Source of the DNA: Glandiceps talaboti
Taxonomy: Eukaryota; Hemichordata; Enteropneusta; Spengelidae
Length of the DNA stretch: 64,000 nucleotides
Assembly (NCBI RefSeq): GCF_964340395.1
Contig: NC_135561.1
Location: forward strand, 14,172,961 to 14,236,960
Reading direction: 5' to 3'
Below the pieces are notes generated by a model. That model did no database searches. It was not told the DNA's origin and saw only the letters and a list, made by a program, of their open reading frames with translations. The position numbers and the translations under genes were made by a program. Positions 1-13,125 of this stretch are shown here, one piece after another. How positions within the stretch are numbered: the stretch's first letter is position 1; each line of letters starts with the position of its first letter.

Positions 1-1684
1 GAAATAATGTATTTGAACAGTAGATACAAGTTAGTCAACGTCATTCTGCCAGCAAGGAAGGTGTACAGACGAGACACATTTCGTGGCTGGACACGTTTCA
101 TTCGTCGACTTCGAAATCAGTTGCATTCTTCTTTCTGTTCCATTAGACATTAAGGGACGCATATACACCTTGTTGTTGTCATGATATACTCATACACGTG
201 ATTGGACTTCAAGTAAAACATCCACGGAACCAATGATACATCAACCGTAAGCCAAGTCCACTTCAAATCGGCAACATCCATCGTTTAAAAAGCTGAAGGG
301 TGACTCGTAGATCTCTTTACTTAATAATTTTGTGAAAGCCATCCATAAGGTAATCTTGTCAGTTTAACAGTAATGTGTGTTTATTATATTTGGATTAAAC
401 ACGCCATGTATACTTGACGTGGACACTGTACTTTCCTTATCTAATCTTATATAACGACAGAAGATGCCTTGTCGTGAACACTGGCCAGTACTCGGCAAAC
501 TTTCAGCCAACACTTTTCAATAAGGACAGATCATCTTAACTGTGTCATTAGACAGCCTCGGGTCCTCTCTCCAACAATAATTACATAACATTGCATAGAA
601 CAGACTACTGCTTATCACGGACATAATCTTTTCTTGGTGATATGTTATCTTACATGTTCTTATTTCCATATATGAATAAAAAATATTTAAGTTCATGTGT
701 TATTTAAATTAATGGTTTTATTTGAAACCAAATCTCTCTGATCACGTCTAGCACAAGGATAATTGGTAGTGGAACTGAAGAACTTATATTTATTCAAGTG
801 AAAGATTAGCTCCATTCAATTTCGTTATATAGGATGAATGTAAAGGTACGTGGTGATTTGGGGAAAGGAGAGAGAACCCATACTTATCTCAGCTGGACAG
901 TAGTAAATTCAATGAACACGTCAAGGGGGTACGTTTTAGATATTATAATCTGGAAAGGAAATGCCATAAGGTTAAAGTAAAAACAAAAGGTGTGTGTGTG
1001 GGGGGGGGGGGGGCAAATAGCGTAAGATTTAATGCTCCTCATGTGACTGCAGCTGTCCATGATAGAATTCTTCCAAAAAAAACACCAGCATTATCTGGAT
1101 GATTTGGCTTACATTTGGTTGGTTTGTTCCTTAGCATATGCACAAGTATCAGATCCATATCTATACATGTATGTGGTTAGCACTTATAATTCAGTTCCAA
1201 ACATTTAAACCTAAATCTGCTGACTGTATTCTTAAACTTTATAGGATTACAGCTTTGGACCTCTCAATCAAAATGTTTGTGGGCAACATATGATTTCGAT
1301 CCTCGATGTGTTATTTGTGCTCAAAGGAAAACAATTATTTAACATTTGGTTAACTTGGCAAGGTGTTCAAGGCAATCTGATCAAGGATGGGCAAATAGAT
1401 CTAATCAAGATAAATAACATGATTTATTAGATAACCTTGTCACTATGCAATTAGCAGACAGAAACTTACTATTCAAAAAGATCACTCGCCAAACATATTC
1501 TTCATTTCTGATTCAATAATTATCCTCTTATGAAGAATAGCGAACCACTTGAATAAATTCAGATATACCTGCGGTGTACAGCGCTTTTTGGGAATATTTA
1601 CGCATTTAAGACAATTCTAACCCCTTTCTGTTCACTTTTTGTTTTCCTCCCAAGTATATATACTCTTGTAAACGTCAGGACGCC
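1..1684. other. Upstream flank of the SLC16-like gene
   Basis: No coding exon is recognisable on either strand. The stretch is AT-rich, with a G-run near 1001-1013. A pyrimidine-rich tract ending in AAG lies just before 1655, so the start codon at 1685 may sit in an exon that is spliced to an unseen 5' UTR exon upstream. No promoter motif can be assigned with confidence. Confidence 0.5.
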
Positions 1685-2416
1685 ATGTCAAAGAAGACTT
1701 TTAAATCTGCTACCAATCTCTTTCCTGAACCTCCCGATGGTGGCTGGGGGTGGTTTATTGTTCTTGGTACTTTCCTGTCCACAGTTATTTCAGCTGGCAC
1801 CTGGTTTTCATTCGGTGTATTTTACGTAGCTTTCCTTAATGCCTTCAACAAATCAAAGTCTGAAACAGGTGAGGAAACCAAACAGATTATGATTTTGAAT
1901 CACGTGGGACCTGGGCTAAATTTATATATTCCTCACAACAAATCAACATGCCAACACCAAAGGAATGTATCTTATAGTATATCACTTAGAAAACACATTA
2001 TATGTCATGAACAGTGTACCAATGTTTATTGAAATAAATTCATGTTTACTGAAATAAATTCAAATAAATAAATAAATAAATATTTTGTTCATGTCCGCAG
2101 AACCTAACAGTAGTACAGTGCTTATAGTGACCAAAGGATGGCAACAAAGCTTACATAACATTACATATCACCATTTAAATTTGATGAGTTTGAGCATTTG
2201 GTTAGGGAAAACTAGCTATATGTAATTAGTTATCGCATACAACTTGTCTAAAAATGTAAATCTCGTCCCCCTAGTGCAAGGAAGATGTGTACAACATTTC
2301 ATTTGAATTGAACTAGCTGTTTATGAGACAAAGATGACAGTGACAGACAGACAAACAGACAGACACACACACACACACAAATACACAGCCATAGAGACAT
2401 ACATACATACATACAT

Positions 2417-2459
<43 letters not shown>

Positions 2460-4826
2460 CCCATTACCTAACATATAACCTTCCCTAACGGAAGGTCATG
2501 TATGCTGACTGTCGAAAGCAGCAAAGGGTTGCCACATGTGTTGACAAGATTGCATATTCAGACAGTGGAACAACTCCAATTCTTGTATACAACAATGGTA
2601 TAATGAAGACATAAGTAATTATCTTTGTCAGAGGAGAAAGTTAATTGTATTAAATGCAAGAGAATATGGCGTGTTATAATAACTTACCGACTCGCCATAC
2701 TCGACATTATCTAGGGTCCCCTATAGCTATACTGTTATACAACAAATATTTCCTCCCCTTCCAGTTTTTGAAAATATTTGCAACGAACAGAATAACCCTC
2801 GAGGTATGTATAGTTATCTTCTGGTCACCGAATATGGTAATGTTGTAAGTGCCAAATAATGCCTTCTTGGAAAGTATCTCTCCGTCCTTATGGCCATCTA
2901 AATAGCACAATATGTGTAATGAGTTAAATATATCTTTTTTGCCACTTAGCCTGGATAGGATCAATCACTGTATTTGTCTTTGCTATGTCTGGTCCTTTGA
3001 GTGTTGCACTTGCCAGAAGAGTTGGACATCGTAAAGCTGTCATGACAGGTGGTATAGTTGCTGCTACAGGTCATCTTCTAAGTTCGTTTGCCACCAGTAT
3101 TTATCATCTCTACATCTCATATGGAGTAATAACAGGTAAGTGTTTACACATGGTTGAACGAAGGTATCACGTGACAACAGCCTGCTAAAATATAACCGAA
3201 AGTTTATCCCTTGCTAATATAATTCAATTGTTATTATTAGATTTACCTCACTGATTTTTGAATATTTGTACATTTTACCGATTCCTTTCTGAACCCATAA
3301 AACATACTATCATTGCAGGACTTGGTCTTGGTCTAGGACATGTTGCTTCAATGGAAATGGTTGGAAAATATTTCAAACGTAGACTTCCTATTGCAATGGG
3401 AATAGCTCTAGCAGGTGGAGGACTTGGTCAATTTGTACTTTCTACAACCTTACAAGCTGTTATTGACTTCTACGGATGGAGAGGGACACTATTGATCTTT
3501 TCCGCATTTACTCTACACATGTGGGTTGCAGGTTCTCTTTTCAGACCCCTCACAGCTAAACCCAATAATAGACAGTTTTTGAAAGAACCACACACGATCG
3601 AGTCGAGCACATTGAACAAAAACACGTATGCTCTTATCGAAGATAAAGACGTTAGAAATGAAATGATAAACACAGAAACCAAAGAAGACTCACAACGACA
3701 ATGTATCGACCCAGAGAATAATGTTGGAAGATATAAAAGAGTTGGTGACAGCGAAAAAAATACTGGGACACCTGACTCTCAGCTGAGATGTTGCAATTGT
3801 GTTAAATCTTTCGTGACGTCACTGTATGACGTCACTCTTTTTAAGGAACCAGTGCTCATAATAATTATTATGAATGTTATTTCATATTCATATGGGATGA
3901 ATACTTTATTGGTACATCTGGTAAGTACAGTATTGCTCACTATTGCTTTCCATTTGATACTTCGATGTAAAGCAATAATATATAATGCAAATGGAATGAG
4001 TCAATACAAAAAGATGAAATACAATACAATACAATACAATACAATACAATACAATACAATACAATACAGAATAAATATATTACACTTTAATACAACACAT
4101 TGCAATGCAATGTAATAGTGTATGATTGAATGTAATGTAATACAATATAATATGATATAATATAATACAACACAATGCAACACAACACAACAATACAATA
4201 CAATACAATACAATACATGTATTCATTACGTCAGTAACCTTTCGAAACATGCCTCTTAACTATAAATATATAGACTAGGTTTAACTAGAAGTGAAAAAAC
4301 ACAGGGTATGTCTGCAGCAAATTATTTCATTGCCACACACAACGAGAACAGTTATTCAACCACTATTTAACATATGATAATTCAACATGTTACTTATTTC
4401 TTAGCAAGCTGATCAACAGATGCAGGATGAAGTTTTTCTAGATTTGACCTATTATTTGGTGAGATGCAATTCGTTGATTCACATCACTGATTTAATTTCT
4501 TTGAAGGTAAGGCGAGGCGTAGATTATGGAATGACACCAACACAAGCCTCGTTTCTAACAGCGGTGGTGGGAATTGGACAATTTGTTGGTCGTCCTGGTA
4601 TTGGAATTATAGGAAATCTGCCTAAAATGAAACCCAGTCTTATCGGCAGTACATGCTTGGCAATATGTGCCGTGTTATGTATTGCTAGTATTTACTTGAG
4701 GTCTTTGACAGGTAAGAGATGTGCGAGATTTGGTATCTCCATTATGTTATTTAGACAGTCACTTAGTCTGTGCTGTATTGCAAGAGAAATCGCTTGGTGT
4801 TTGACGCACACATTCACCCACGCGCG

Positions 4827-4863
<37 letters not shown>

Positions 4864-6356
4864 CTTCAAATACAACAATAATTACAGAGCACAGGGGAAT
4901 TGTAGACTAGAAATAGATAGGTTTAACATGTTGATTTATCAAGTGGAAAGTCGAAACTTCACCGTTTTAGTGAAATGAAATTTAATGAAATTCGCTATTA
5001 TATTGATTACACACTGTTCTTGTAAGCATTATGCCGTCGTAGTCACCATAGCTAAGCACTTTTGGGTAAACATCATTTCGGTTTGTTATCCATGGGAAGG
5101 AAACCTTTACCTCTTGTATCGGATGAGGACCCATCAACTTGCCAATAGTCCAACCAATTGTCACCAACTACAACTATACTAAATATCGGGTACTACAGCC
5201 AAAATTTCTCAAGTCGCACCAGAAATATGTATAATGTAGATTGTCTTTCTTGATCGACTGCTTCTTCCTCACAAACGAGCATGTGCAAGGCAAGCATGAT
5301 CACGTGGATATAAAATTAACCTAAAAGATGTATTCATTCAGTATTCATTCCATACATGTAGTAAAATATCCCCTATATCTAAAATGCTAGTACATGTAAA
5401 ATCTCGTGTTCGAAATTTTAAAATAGCATGTTTTAATAATTTATCCTCTGAATATACATGCAGGTCAGTTGATAATGGTGTGTATATTCGGTGCATGTAT
5501 GGGTGGCTATATGGTTATTATGCCTGTCATTATTGCTGATTTCCTGGGACGTGACAAAATGGGAGCAGGACTTTCAGTATACTTCCAAACCTTAGGATGT
5601 ACGGCATTGATTACTGGACCGATTTCCGGTAAGGAGTATTATCCATTGTTTTATAGATAACCTCATAAATCAATTTTGTGATTAATAATTTCGGAGGTGG
5701 ACAGATATGTATCACTGCCATGATCAATAGTTATAAACACATAAATTCTCAGTGGTAATCAACTTGCAGATTTTTAAAATTTAGAAAGTTCAGCACCCTG
5801 CATGTTAGATTCATACCGTCCTACGATCTATGGAGGTAATGGCGCATTGACCAGTAAAAGTACAGTTTATTACAGATGGATGGTAGGGAAAATGTCATAT
5901 CTTGTCATAAATCATAATTTCATCATATATCCAATATCATATCACATTATATCACAGCGCATCACATCACATCACATCACATCACATCACATCACATCAA
6001 ATCATGTCACATCACATCACATCATATCATATATCATATCATATCATATCACATCATATCACATCATTTCATAAATATGCCACCTTATTTTCCCTTTCCC
6101 CTTGCAAAGCATGACACCACATACGTCGTATCTTAGAATATAATGCTGCATTAAATATTCTATACAGAGAAATTATTTTTCATGATTTCAAATCACAGGT
6201 TTCCTACGTGATCACTTTGGCACATACTACCAGGCTTTCTGGATAGCTGGATGTTCTCTTGGCGTCTCTGCAGTACTTCTTTTATCTTTATTTCCTGTCC
6301 ATAAATTGGTTAGTAAGCGACGCAATGGGATGAGACAAACACTACATCTCAACTGA
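1685..6356 (+). CDS. Monocarboxylate transporter-like protein (SLC16 family, MFS)
   Basis: Six exons join in frame: 1685-1868, 2950-3135, 3319-3920, 4507-4711, 5464-5628, 6199-6356 (1500 nt, 499 aa). All introns are GT-AG. The product should be a 12-helix plasma-membrane carrier of the SLC16 family, whose best-known members move lactate, pyruvate or related acids with protons. The family signature DGGWGWFIVLGTF opens helix 1 near residue 18. The second conserved motif, YFKRRLPIAMGIALAGGGLG, lies in exon 3 at helix 5. A long hydrophilic loop of about 80 residues separates the two six-helix halves, as is usual. The C-terminal tail is short, ending LHLN. Human paralogue identity and substrate cannot be decided by eye; it resembles the divergent MCT9/12/13 type more than MCT1. 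The start codon is the only ATG before the signature, and the length is normal for the family. Confidence 0.9.
2337..2490. repeat. CAGA/CA/CATA/CAGA microsatellite cluster with a flanking hairpin
   Basis: Compound microsatellite in intron 1 of the SLC16-like gene: GACA units, then CA, then ACAT, then about ten CAGA units. It is followed at about 2478-2496 by a small hairpin, ACCTTCC-CTAAC-GGAAGGT. The order (unique block, microsatellite core, hairpin end) resembles the elements at 32.0-32.6 kb and 42.7 kb. Confidence 0.7.
4017..4215. repeat. Pentanucleotide (ATACA)n repeat, partly degenerate
   Basis: In intron 3 of the SLC16-like gene. About ten clean ATACA units run from 4019, followed by a degenerate middle and a second clean block near 4192-4216. 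Confidence 0.9.
4829..4861. repeat. (CG)n(CA)n dinucleotide repeat
   Basis: Alternating CG then CA dinucleotides in intron 4 of the SLC16-like gene. Alternating purine-pyrimidine of this kind can adopt Z-DNA. Confidence 0.85.
5955..6066. repeat. Pentanucleotide (ATCAC/ATCAT)n repeat
   Basis: Runs of ATCAC and the variant ATCAT in intron 5 of the SLC16-like gene, ending about 130 bp before the last exon. Confidence 0.9.
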
Positions 6357-6825
6357 CCAATGATGACTTTGAAAAGGATGATCAGCAAGAGCCTAACGTG
6401 TAATATAACTTCTGCTTATGGACTAACAAAAGGGCTGAACACATCGATCACTACCGCCAGAAGAGCGATACAACCATAACTTCAATAAACTTGTCAAAAA
6501 AATGTGTTAATGACAAAGTATCAGTATACCTTTCTGAACCTTTAACAACTAATGATACCGTTCATCAATACAACACAAGGACTAAATTCCACATTCCGAA
6601 AGTCCCACTCCTAATCCTTCAGATACATGGCATCCACCGGTTCAAATAATTCAACAAGCTGATGACTTCTACATTCTCCCATGCCCCTCGGTGTTCAATA
6701 TTGTTGCACATTTTTTTTTTATATCTGTCATGTGTTTTTGTACTTTATATTTGCGTTTTGTTAGAAAATTTTGCAACTGCATGATTTGAATGAAAACCCA
6801 TATTATGGATGCATTGCTGTTTATT

Positions 6826-6831
6826 AATAAA
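6826..6831 (+). terminator. Candidate polyadenylation signal of the SLC16-like gene
   Basis: AATAAA about 470 bp after the stop codon, at the head of a short run of ATAA units. Plausible 3' end of the transcript; not proven. Confidence 0.5.
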
Positions 6832-7063
6832 TAAATAAATAAATACATGCTTGATCTAAATTTTACTAGTATGTTTACTTATAAAATGACTAAATTAATT
6901 AACTAATTTAACTATAATTCTTATTATAGATGTATTTGATATTAAAACAAGGCAACTTCGGATTTTGACACATTTGCCAAGAAAGAGTTCCAGTACTACC
7001 AAAACTATTACGCTCTGCCACTGCGGTATAGAGCACTGTCTTAGCAGATTGATACTCACAGAG

Positions 7064-7064
<1 letters not shown>

Positions 7065-7159
<95 letters not shown>
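7065..7159. repeat. (TA)n microsatellite
   Basis: About 47 uninterrupted TA units. It abuts the fold-back element that starts at 7162, so the element may have inserted at the edge of a TA tract. Confidence 0.98.
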
Positions 7160-7161
<2 letters not shown>

Positions 7162-7343
7162 AACACATATTGCCTGGCCATGAGGGCTATAGCGGAACCC
7201 GTTTATTACACCCGAGGGACTGTGAGTTACCAGAATCACATGCTATTTCCCGAGGCCAAAGGCATGTGATTCTGGTAACTCACAGTCACGAGGGGGTAAT
7301 GAACGGGTGCTATAGCCCGAATATAGGCCAGGCAATATGTGTT
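7162..7343. mobile_element. Fold-back (long inverted repeat) non-autonomous DNA element
   Basis: Two arms of about 80 bp pair with few mismatches. The left arm starts AACACATATTGCCTGG and the right arm ends CCAGGCAATATGTGTT, with a short spacer near 7245-7262. There is no coding content. The element at 36304-36456 has similar arm ends (ACTTATTGCCTGG), so this is probably a small family. Confidence 0.75.
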
Positions 7344-7689
7344 TTATAATATACCTCATGCTGTGAACTCGCGGTGGCAGACGGCATCGTCAGAAGCTGC
7401 CATTTTGACCTGCTGTGAACGCGCAGTGGTCACGTGACCATGTAAAAGTTGATGGAACTGTTTCCCTAGGGAAATAGTCATTCTATTTTCCTATCACGTG
7501 ACTCATTCTAGCGAATCATGGCACAGCATTATCATTAGGTATATATATATATATATATATACTTTTTTGAGACTGCATCAAATACGGTCGAACATATAGA
7601 AGCCATATTTGTTACAACGGTTCTTATCATAGATGAAGAACCAACATACTTCTATGGTCATTATTAATTATGTTTGTGTGTACTTTTAA

Positions 7690-7925
7690 TCTTTTTCCTC
7701 AATGCCACATTTGGAGTCATGACGGTCGAATTATAAATATGTTAAGCTTAGAACAAACAGATCGCTGGTTCAAGCCTCGCCAATGCTGTTTGTTTCTGAA
7801 TGGTTAAAGTCCTAGGCCAAGATTTCAACCACGATTATGTCAGTGTCGACCCAGCTGTATAATTGGAAGGGGACCTGGTTGGACTCCTCGGGGAGTTGAT
7901 GACGCTCAAGTAGTTTCAATGGCCG
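7690..7925 (+). mobile_element. tRNA-derived SINE fragment
   Basis: Shares several blocks with the SINE at 20710-21045: a TCATGACGGTCGAAT-like start, a B-box-like GGTTCAAGCC, CTGTTTGTTTCTGAATGG, and CAGCTGTATAATTGG. The 3' tail with the ATT run is missing or diverged. It is therefore an older, truncated copy. Confidence 0.6.
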
Positions 7926-10846
7926 TTATAAAGCCAGATTCCTCCATAGGTTAATAATTGTAAAGCATTGTAGGCAAAGTGTAGCTGGGAAAACTGTATA
8001 TAAAAGCATAGACAGTCTCCACCATCTATGATGAAAGGAAACATTGTTATCATGATTATTAATTTCAAGGTGAACAGCACCCAGATATTGTAAGCTTGAA
8101 TCGTCAATATGCCCCCCCCCCCTCCTCACATACAATGATAGACACAGGTTTCCTCATTCTATCCACATTATTCTAGCATAATTTACTGCGTATAGAGCAA
8201 TCACTGGACTCAAATAATACCGGTGCATTTTTGAAAGTCAACACAATGTCAGACTCTTTGCATATGAATTGCTTCATTTGCATAAGAGGAGGTGTTTAAC
8301 CTCTTGAAATATATCACACATGGATAATTATGTTCATGCCATATAACGTAACCATTACAGAACCGTTGCGTCGGTATTATGGCGTTTGTAATCCCCCTCT
8401 ACCTCCTTCATACACCTTGTACACTCAATAATTAATCTAACTAATGATGCAAATAACCCGGCAAAAATATTGTTCACAGTACGCGTATAGTGACGCATTC
8501 TTTTAGCCAAATTTAGACACTACAATATCTGATGGCACACAGATAGATAGCCAAATATGACAGCTGTATGTTTTGGAATAAGAAATTAAAGCGCGGTCCT
8601 TTGCACAGCCATGACTCGAAGCAAGATAATTCAAGACCTGATTGAAATATTTGAATTGTCATCTAGTTTCCAATTGTCATCTAGTTTCCATCAAAGAGTA
8701 ACGTCATATGATGACGTGGCAATCCTGTTCATATTTTACCCCCTGTAAGCTTAGCCTTATATCATAGGACGTATATGTTAAATTCTCTTCTTCTGCCACC
8801 CACCAAGGATGAGAAAGAAGTCGTGTTTTATATTACTCTCAGTGAGATTGGGTATGACCATGCTAAGTCAATGAGCTCGAGGTGAGCTATATTAAAAAAG
8901 TATTATGAAAATTAATTCATTCCATGTACATCTATACTATAAGATTTGTCATTACACGTTTCATAGATAACATATATATCTACTTCATGCAGTGGAGTCT
9001 GGGTCTGGTCTTGCTAACATGGAGAGTTTGGTCATAAAGCAAATACCCACGTTCGTAAAGCAATCTCCAAAGACAGACTTCTAGGCTATTTCATTATATG
9101 AAATTGGTTGACATGAACGGAGAGGGGTATATATCATCTAAATACATATAAAAATTATATTCGCAATGGACATTTAATTTACGTATTCATGTATTCGTGT
9201 ATTCATTATTGATGTTTGCGAATAAAAATGAAAGCCCGCTTGATTGCGTAACGATCTCAATCTTGCGAGATTTCAATATTTTTGATTATCAAGTAAAAAT
9301 ATGAAAGATAAATAAAAAAATCAAACTTACGTCATCGCGAGTCTAATGCTAATCATCACGACTGGTACAGTCTGTAAATATATGAGTTTTTCTTCTTTTC
9401 AAAGATTGGTTTATACCATCGAATCGAAGATCTTGACCTCGAATTAGAAATAAATATCCGTGTAAAACGGGTTTCGGGGTCCTATTTGATCATAGTTCAG
9501 TCAGCCGTGATATACTGCGTACTTGTGATGTCATCACATGCATTTGATGACCTCTGTGCCTGAAATGTCGTTACTCTTCGTAAGTACTGTTCAAAGTCCC
9601 GACTGTGTCAGCTGTATCAGCATTATATAGACAATGGAGGGGAAACTGTCTATTGTCGAACGAACCTTGTTCCTCAGCTTGTCATTCTAGTTGGAAATTA
9701 TATCACCTACCATATATAAGGTGAGCGTACTGTATGTACACATCAGTGTAGAAACATGTGTATGTAGTTTTTCTTATTATTTTATATTGTAGTATACTGT
9801 CTGTTGTTTTTACACGAATGGGTTGTAAACATAGACAATGGGTTCCACTATACTGTAACACAAAAAGAACCTTTTGTGTGTAGTCGGTAAAAGCCTGTTG
9901 AGTGCGCAGTTGTCGAGATACATTGTTTAATTAATGGCTGGCACTGCCCCCTAGTTGTCGATGATAGCGTACAGTCCCTATAACCACGATTTGTCAGGTT
10001 GTCGTTATTGAAATGAATCAGGATGATGACAACATCCACCATTTACGCTACGTGATGTGGTCATTTGCATGTTATTTACGTATGTTTTATATACTAAATT
10101 TAACCCTGCGGGGACTGGATAACGACAGCGCAGTATTAAAATAGGCTACGAGTCGGTCAGTGCTTGGTTAGAACGTCACCACACATAGTTCATGGTATTA
10201 TAGGGGCGAGATCAATAGTTCGTCAATGTAGGATTAAATTATTTTAATTAGGCCCCTTCCCACCCCCACCCCCACCCCACACACACCACCCCTTCTAACT
10301 AAATTGGCCAAAATTGAACATGTTTCAGACAGTACAACCAATTTCAAATCAGTATGTAGTATATACAACACCAGCATAGAGTGAGGATAAAATAGTTCTG
10401 TTGTGACACTTGTTTGAGTGTCATGCATTTACTGTTTTTTTTTTTTGAAATATTTTAATTTTTTTGACGGACAAAATACACCCGCTAAGTGTATTTATGA
10501 GTACACAAGCATCGACGTAGCATGATAATACGAACAAAGGCGTTTGATAACCGAGTCAGTGGTGTTTGTCGAATATTTTGGTCACCAAAATAATTATGTC
10601 ATACTCTTAATTTGATAGATAATTTTCGGTCATGGCTAATAACTTACATACTCCGTCGATTACTAACTCCCTCTTGTAATTTGGCTTATATTTATTATTC
10701 GCAGAAGAGAGATGTGAAAGCTTAAGACGTACATACTTCTGTCATCCAGGTCTATCGTACTGAGCTATATATGCTGTTTGTCACCGCTTTGACCTATTGA
10801 TGGTGTTTTTGACCTTACGTCGCTAGCAATTACGAGTTTTCGTCCC

Positions 10847-11792
10847 ATGATGGCGCTGCACACAAATACCATGGCGTATGTAACAGCTGAATTTGCCTTC
10901 AACATGATGAGCTCCGTGTATACGTTTTACTATGTAAATTTGTTTTTGAATATTTACAGAATTTCGGAAGACTGGTTTAACGCTGCTCAGTTTGTATATT
11001 TGATTTGGAACGCGGTTAATGACCCCCTTTTTGCTTACTTTCAAGACAATTCAAAACTTTTCAAACAGAGAAGGTACTCCGTGTTATATGGAGCACCTCT
11101 GTTTGCGCTTACATTTTTGTTGCCATGGTTTCGATGGGCTGACTACCAACCAAACAGTTGGATCATAGGAGTACACTTATTTCTGTCTTTGTTTTTGTAC
11201 GATACACTTTTCACATTTGTGGGATTAGCAATGTGTGCGTTATACACGGAAATGTCTCACCGCCACGAAGACCGTCTACGACTCACCACTTACGGCCAAG
11301 TTGGATCCATTTTAGGTTGCTCGGGAGTGTTCCTATGCGAAGTGTTCTCGGACGGGTTGAACAAGTTTGGATATTTCCAATGCCTTTGCATTTTATTCGC
11401 ACTGTTGAGTTGGCTCTCTCTTAGATACACTGGCATGCATGCAGAAACTGATTATGACAATAAAGATCTACTGCCGGGTGAGAGTGCGGAGAAAGTTGTT
11501 ACAGATCGAGAATCAAACCAACCGCTGTCAATGTGGAAAGGATATTGGCAGATCATAAGCCAAGGAAATGTTTTTGTCCTAGTTACTGTGAATTTTTGTA
11601 CCGAGTTTCATATGACATACGGTAGGAACTTCCTGAGTATTTTTGGTACAGAATTGATTCCAAGAACAGACCTGTCTGATATCTCAAGAAAGATTCTTTA
11701 CGGTTCAGTGTTTATTCTGCCACAGGTAGGTATGGGATGGTATACATCGAGAGAGAGAGATCGAGAGAGATCGAGAGAGATCGAGAGAGATC

Positions 11793-11856
<64 letters not shown>

Positions 11857-12998
11857 CACAGAGAATACGTAAATAGTTGACAGCACGTGTTAGTAATTCA
11901 ACTAAGTATTTTATGTAAAGAAAAGCAGTGCGGCGTTAGACATTGACTCAAGATTGTGGTATATTTTATAGATCTGTGTGTTGCTGCTGGGACAGGTTGT
12001 TAGAAAAGTTGGAGCGTATGAAGTTTATCGTCTTGCATTCGTTGTAAAAATGACCACTTCATTCATCATCTATATTATGGGATCTTCTCATACATTGTTA
12101 CTGGCAGTGTTCTTTCTCATTGACATGTAAGTACTGTCACGCACGGTTATGTGATGCTATGTCACGTAATGTAATGATGTATCACGTAATACAATATAAT
12201 TTAATGTAATGAAATACAAATGTACTGTGTAGTAACATTGTGTAATGTAACGTAATGTACATGTACTGTAATGCAATGTGTGCAATGTTATGTAATGCGC
12301 GATGTAATGTGATATAATGTGATGCGATGGTATGCGATGTGGTGCAATGTGTTGAGATGTGATGTTATGTGATTCGAGTCGATGCGATGCAGTGAGTGCG
12401 ATATAATGTAATGTGGTGAGATGCGATGTAATGTGATGTGATGTGATCATGATGTAATGTATTGTAATGTAACATAATGTAATGTAACGTAACGTAATGT
12501 AATGTAATGTAACGTTATGTAATGTAATGTGATGTGATGTGCTGAGATGTGATGCAAACTGTTTTTTCTATAGATAGGACAATGCTACTTACATAGACTT
12601 GGTTTAATCGTTGAATATATTGCCAGGCTAAGGGTGACATGTGTAATTGTCAAATTAGCACCCTCTACATTTACAATGAAGGCACACAATATGTGGTAAA
12701 GCACACTCACTACTTGCATGTTCTTTGTATATAATACTATTGTAGGACTTTTCCAAGTGTTGCATCACGATATTTTAATATATTGATGGCTGACTGTGTT
12801 GATGACGACATGAAGAAGTATAACAGAGAGTAAGTTATTCATTTTTACTAGATCTCTGAGGGGACGTTTATCTTCAAACAATTATTATGGCCAGGGTTGT
12901 GTTTTCACGCCAGTTTGTTTCTTTGTTACTCTGTCTGTCTGTCTGCCCGCCCGCCTGTTTTGTTTCCATGTTAGTCTGTCTGCCTGTCTGTTTGTTTG

Positions 12999-13051
<53 letters not shown>

Positions 13052-13056
13052 TTCTC

Positions 13057-13125
<69 letters not shown>

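Larger units (their letters stand above)
6357..10846. other. Intergenic region between the SLC16-like gene and TMEM180-like copy A
   Basis: Begins with the 3' UTR of the SLC16-like gene. It then holds a TA microsatellite, a fold-back element and a SINE fragment (listed separately), and AT-rich DNA without recognisable coding potential on either strand. The last few hundred bases before 10847 should contain the promoter and 5' UTR of TMEM180-like copy A, but no decisive motif is visible. Confidence 0.5.

Noticed and set aside
6965-7239. Open frames running through the TA repeat on both strands
   Set aside because: They exist only because TA repeats lack stops in these frames (Tyr-Ile runs). 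No protein family or splice signal.
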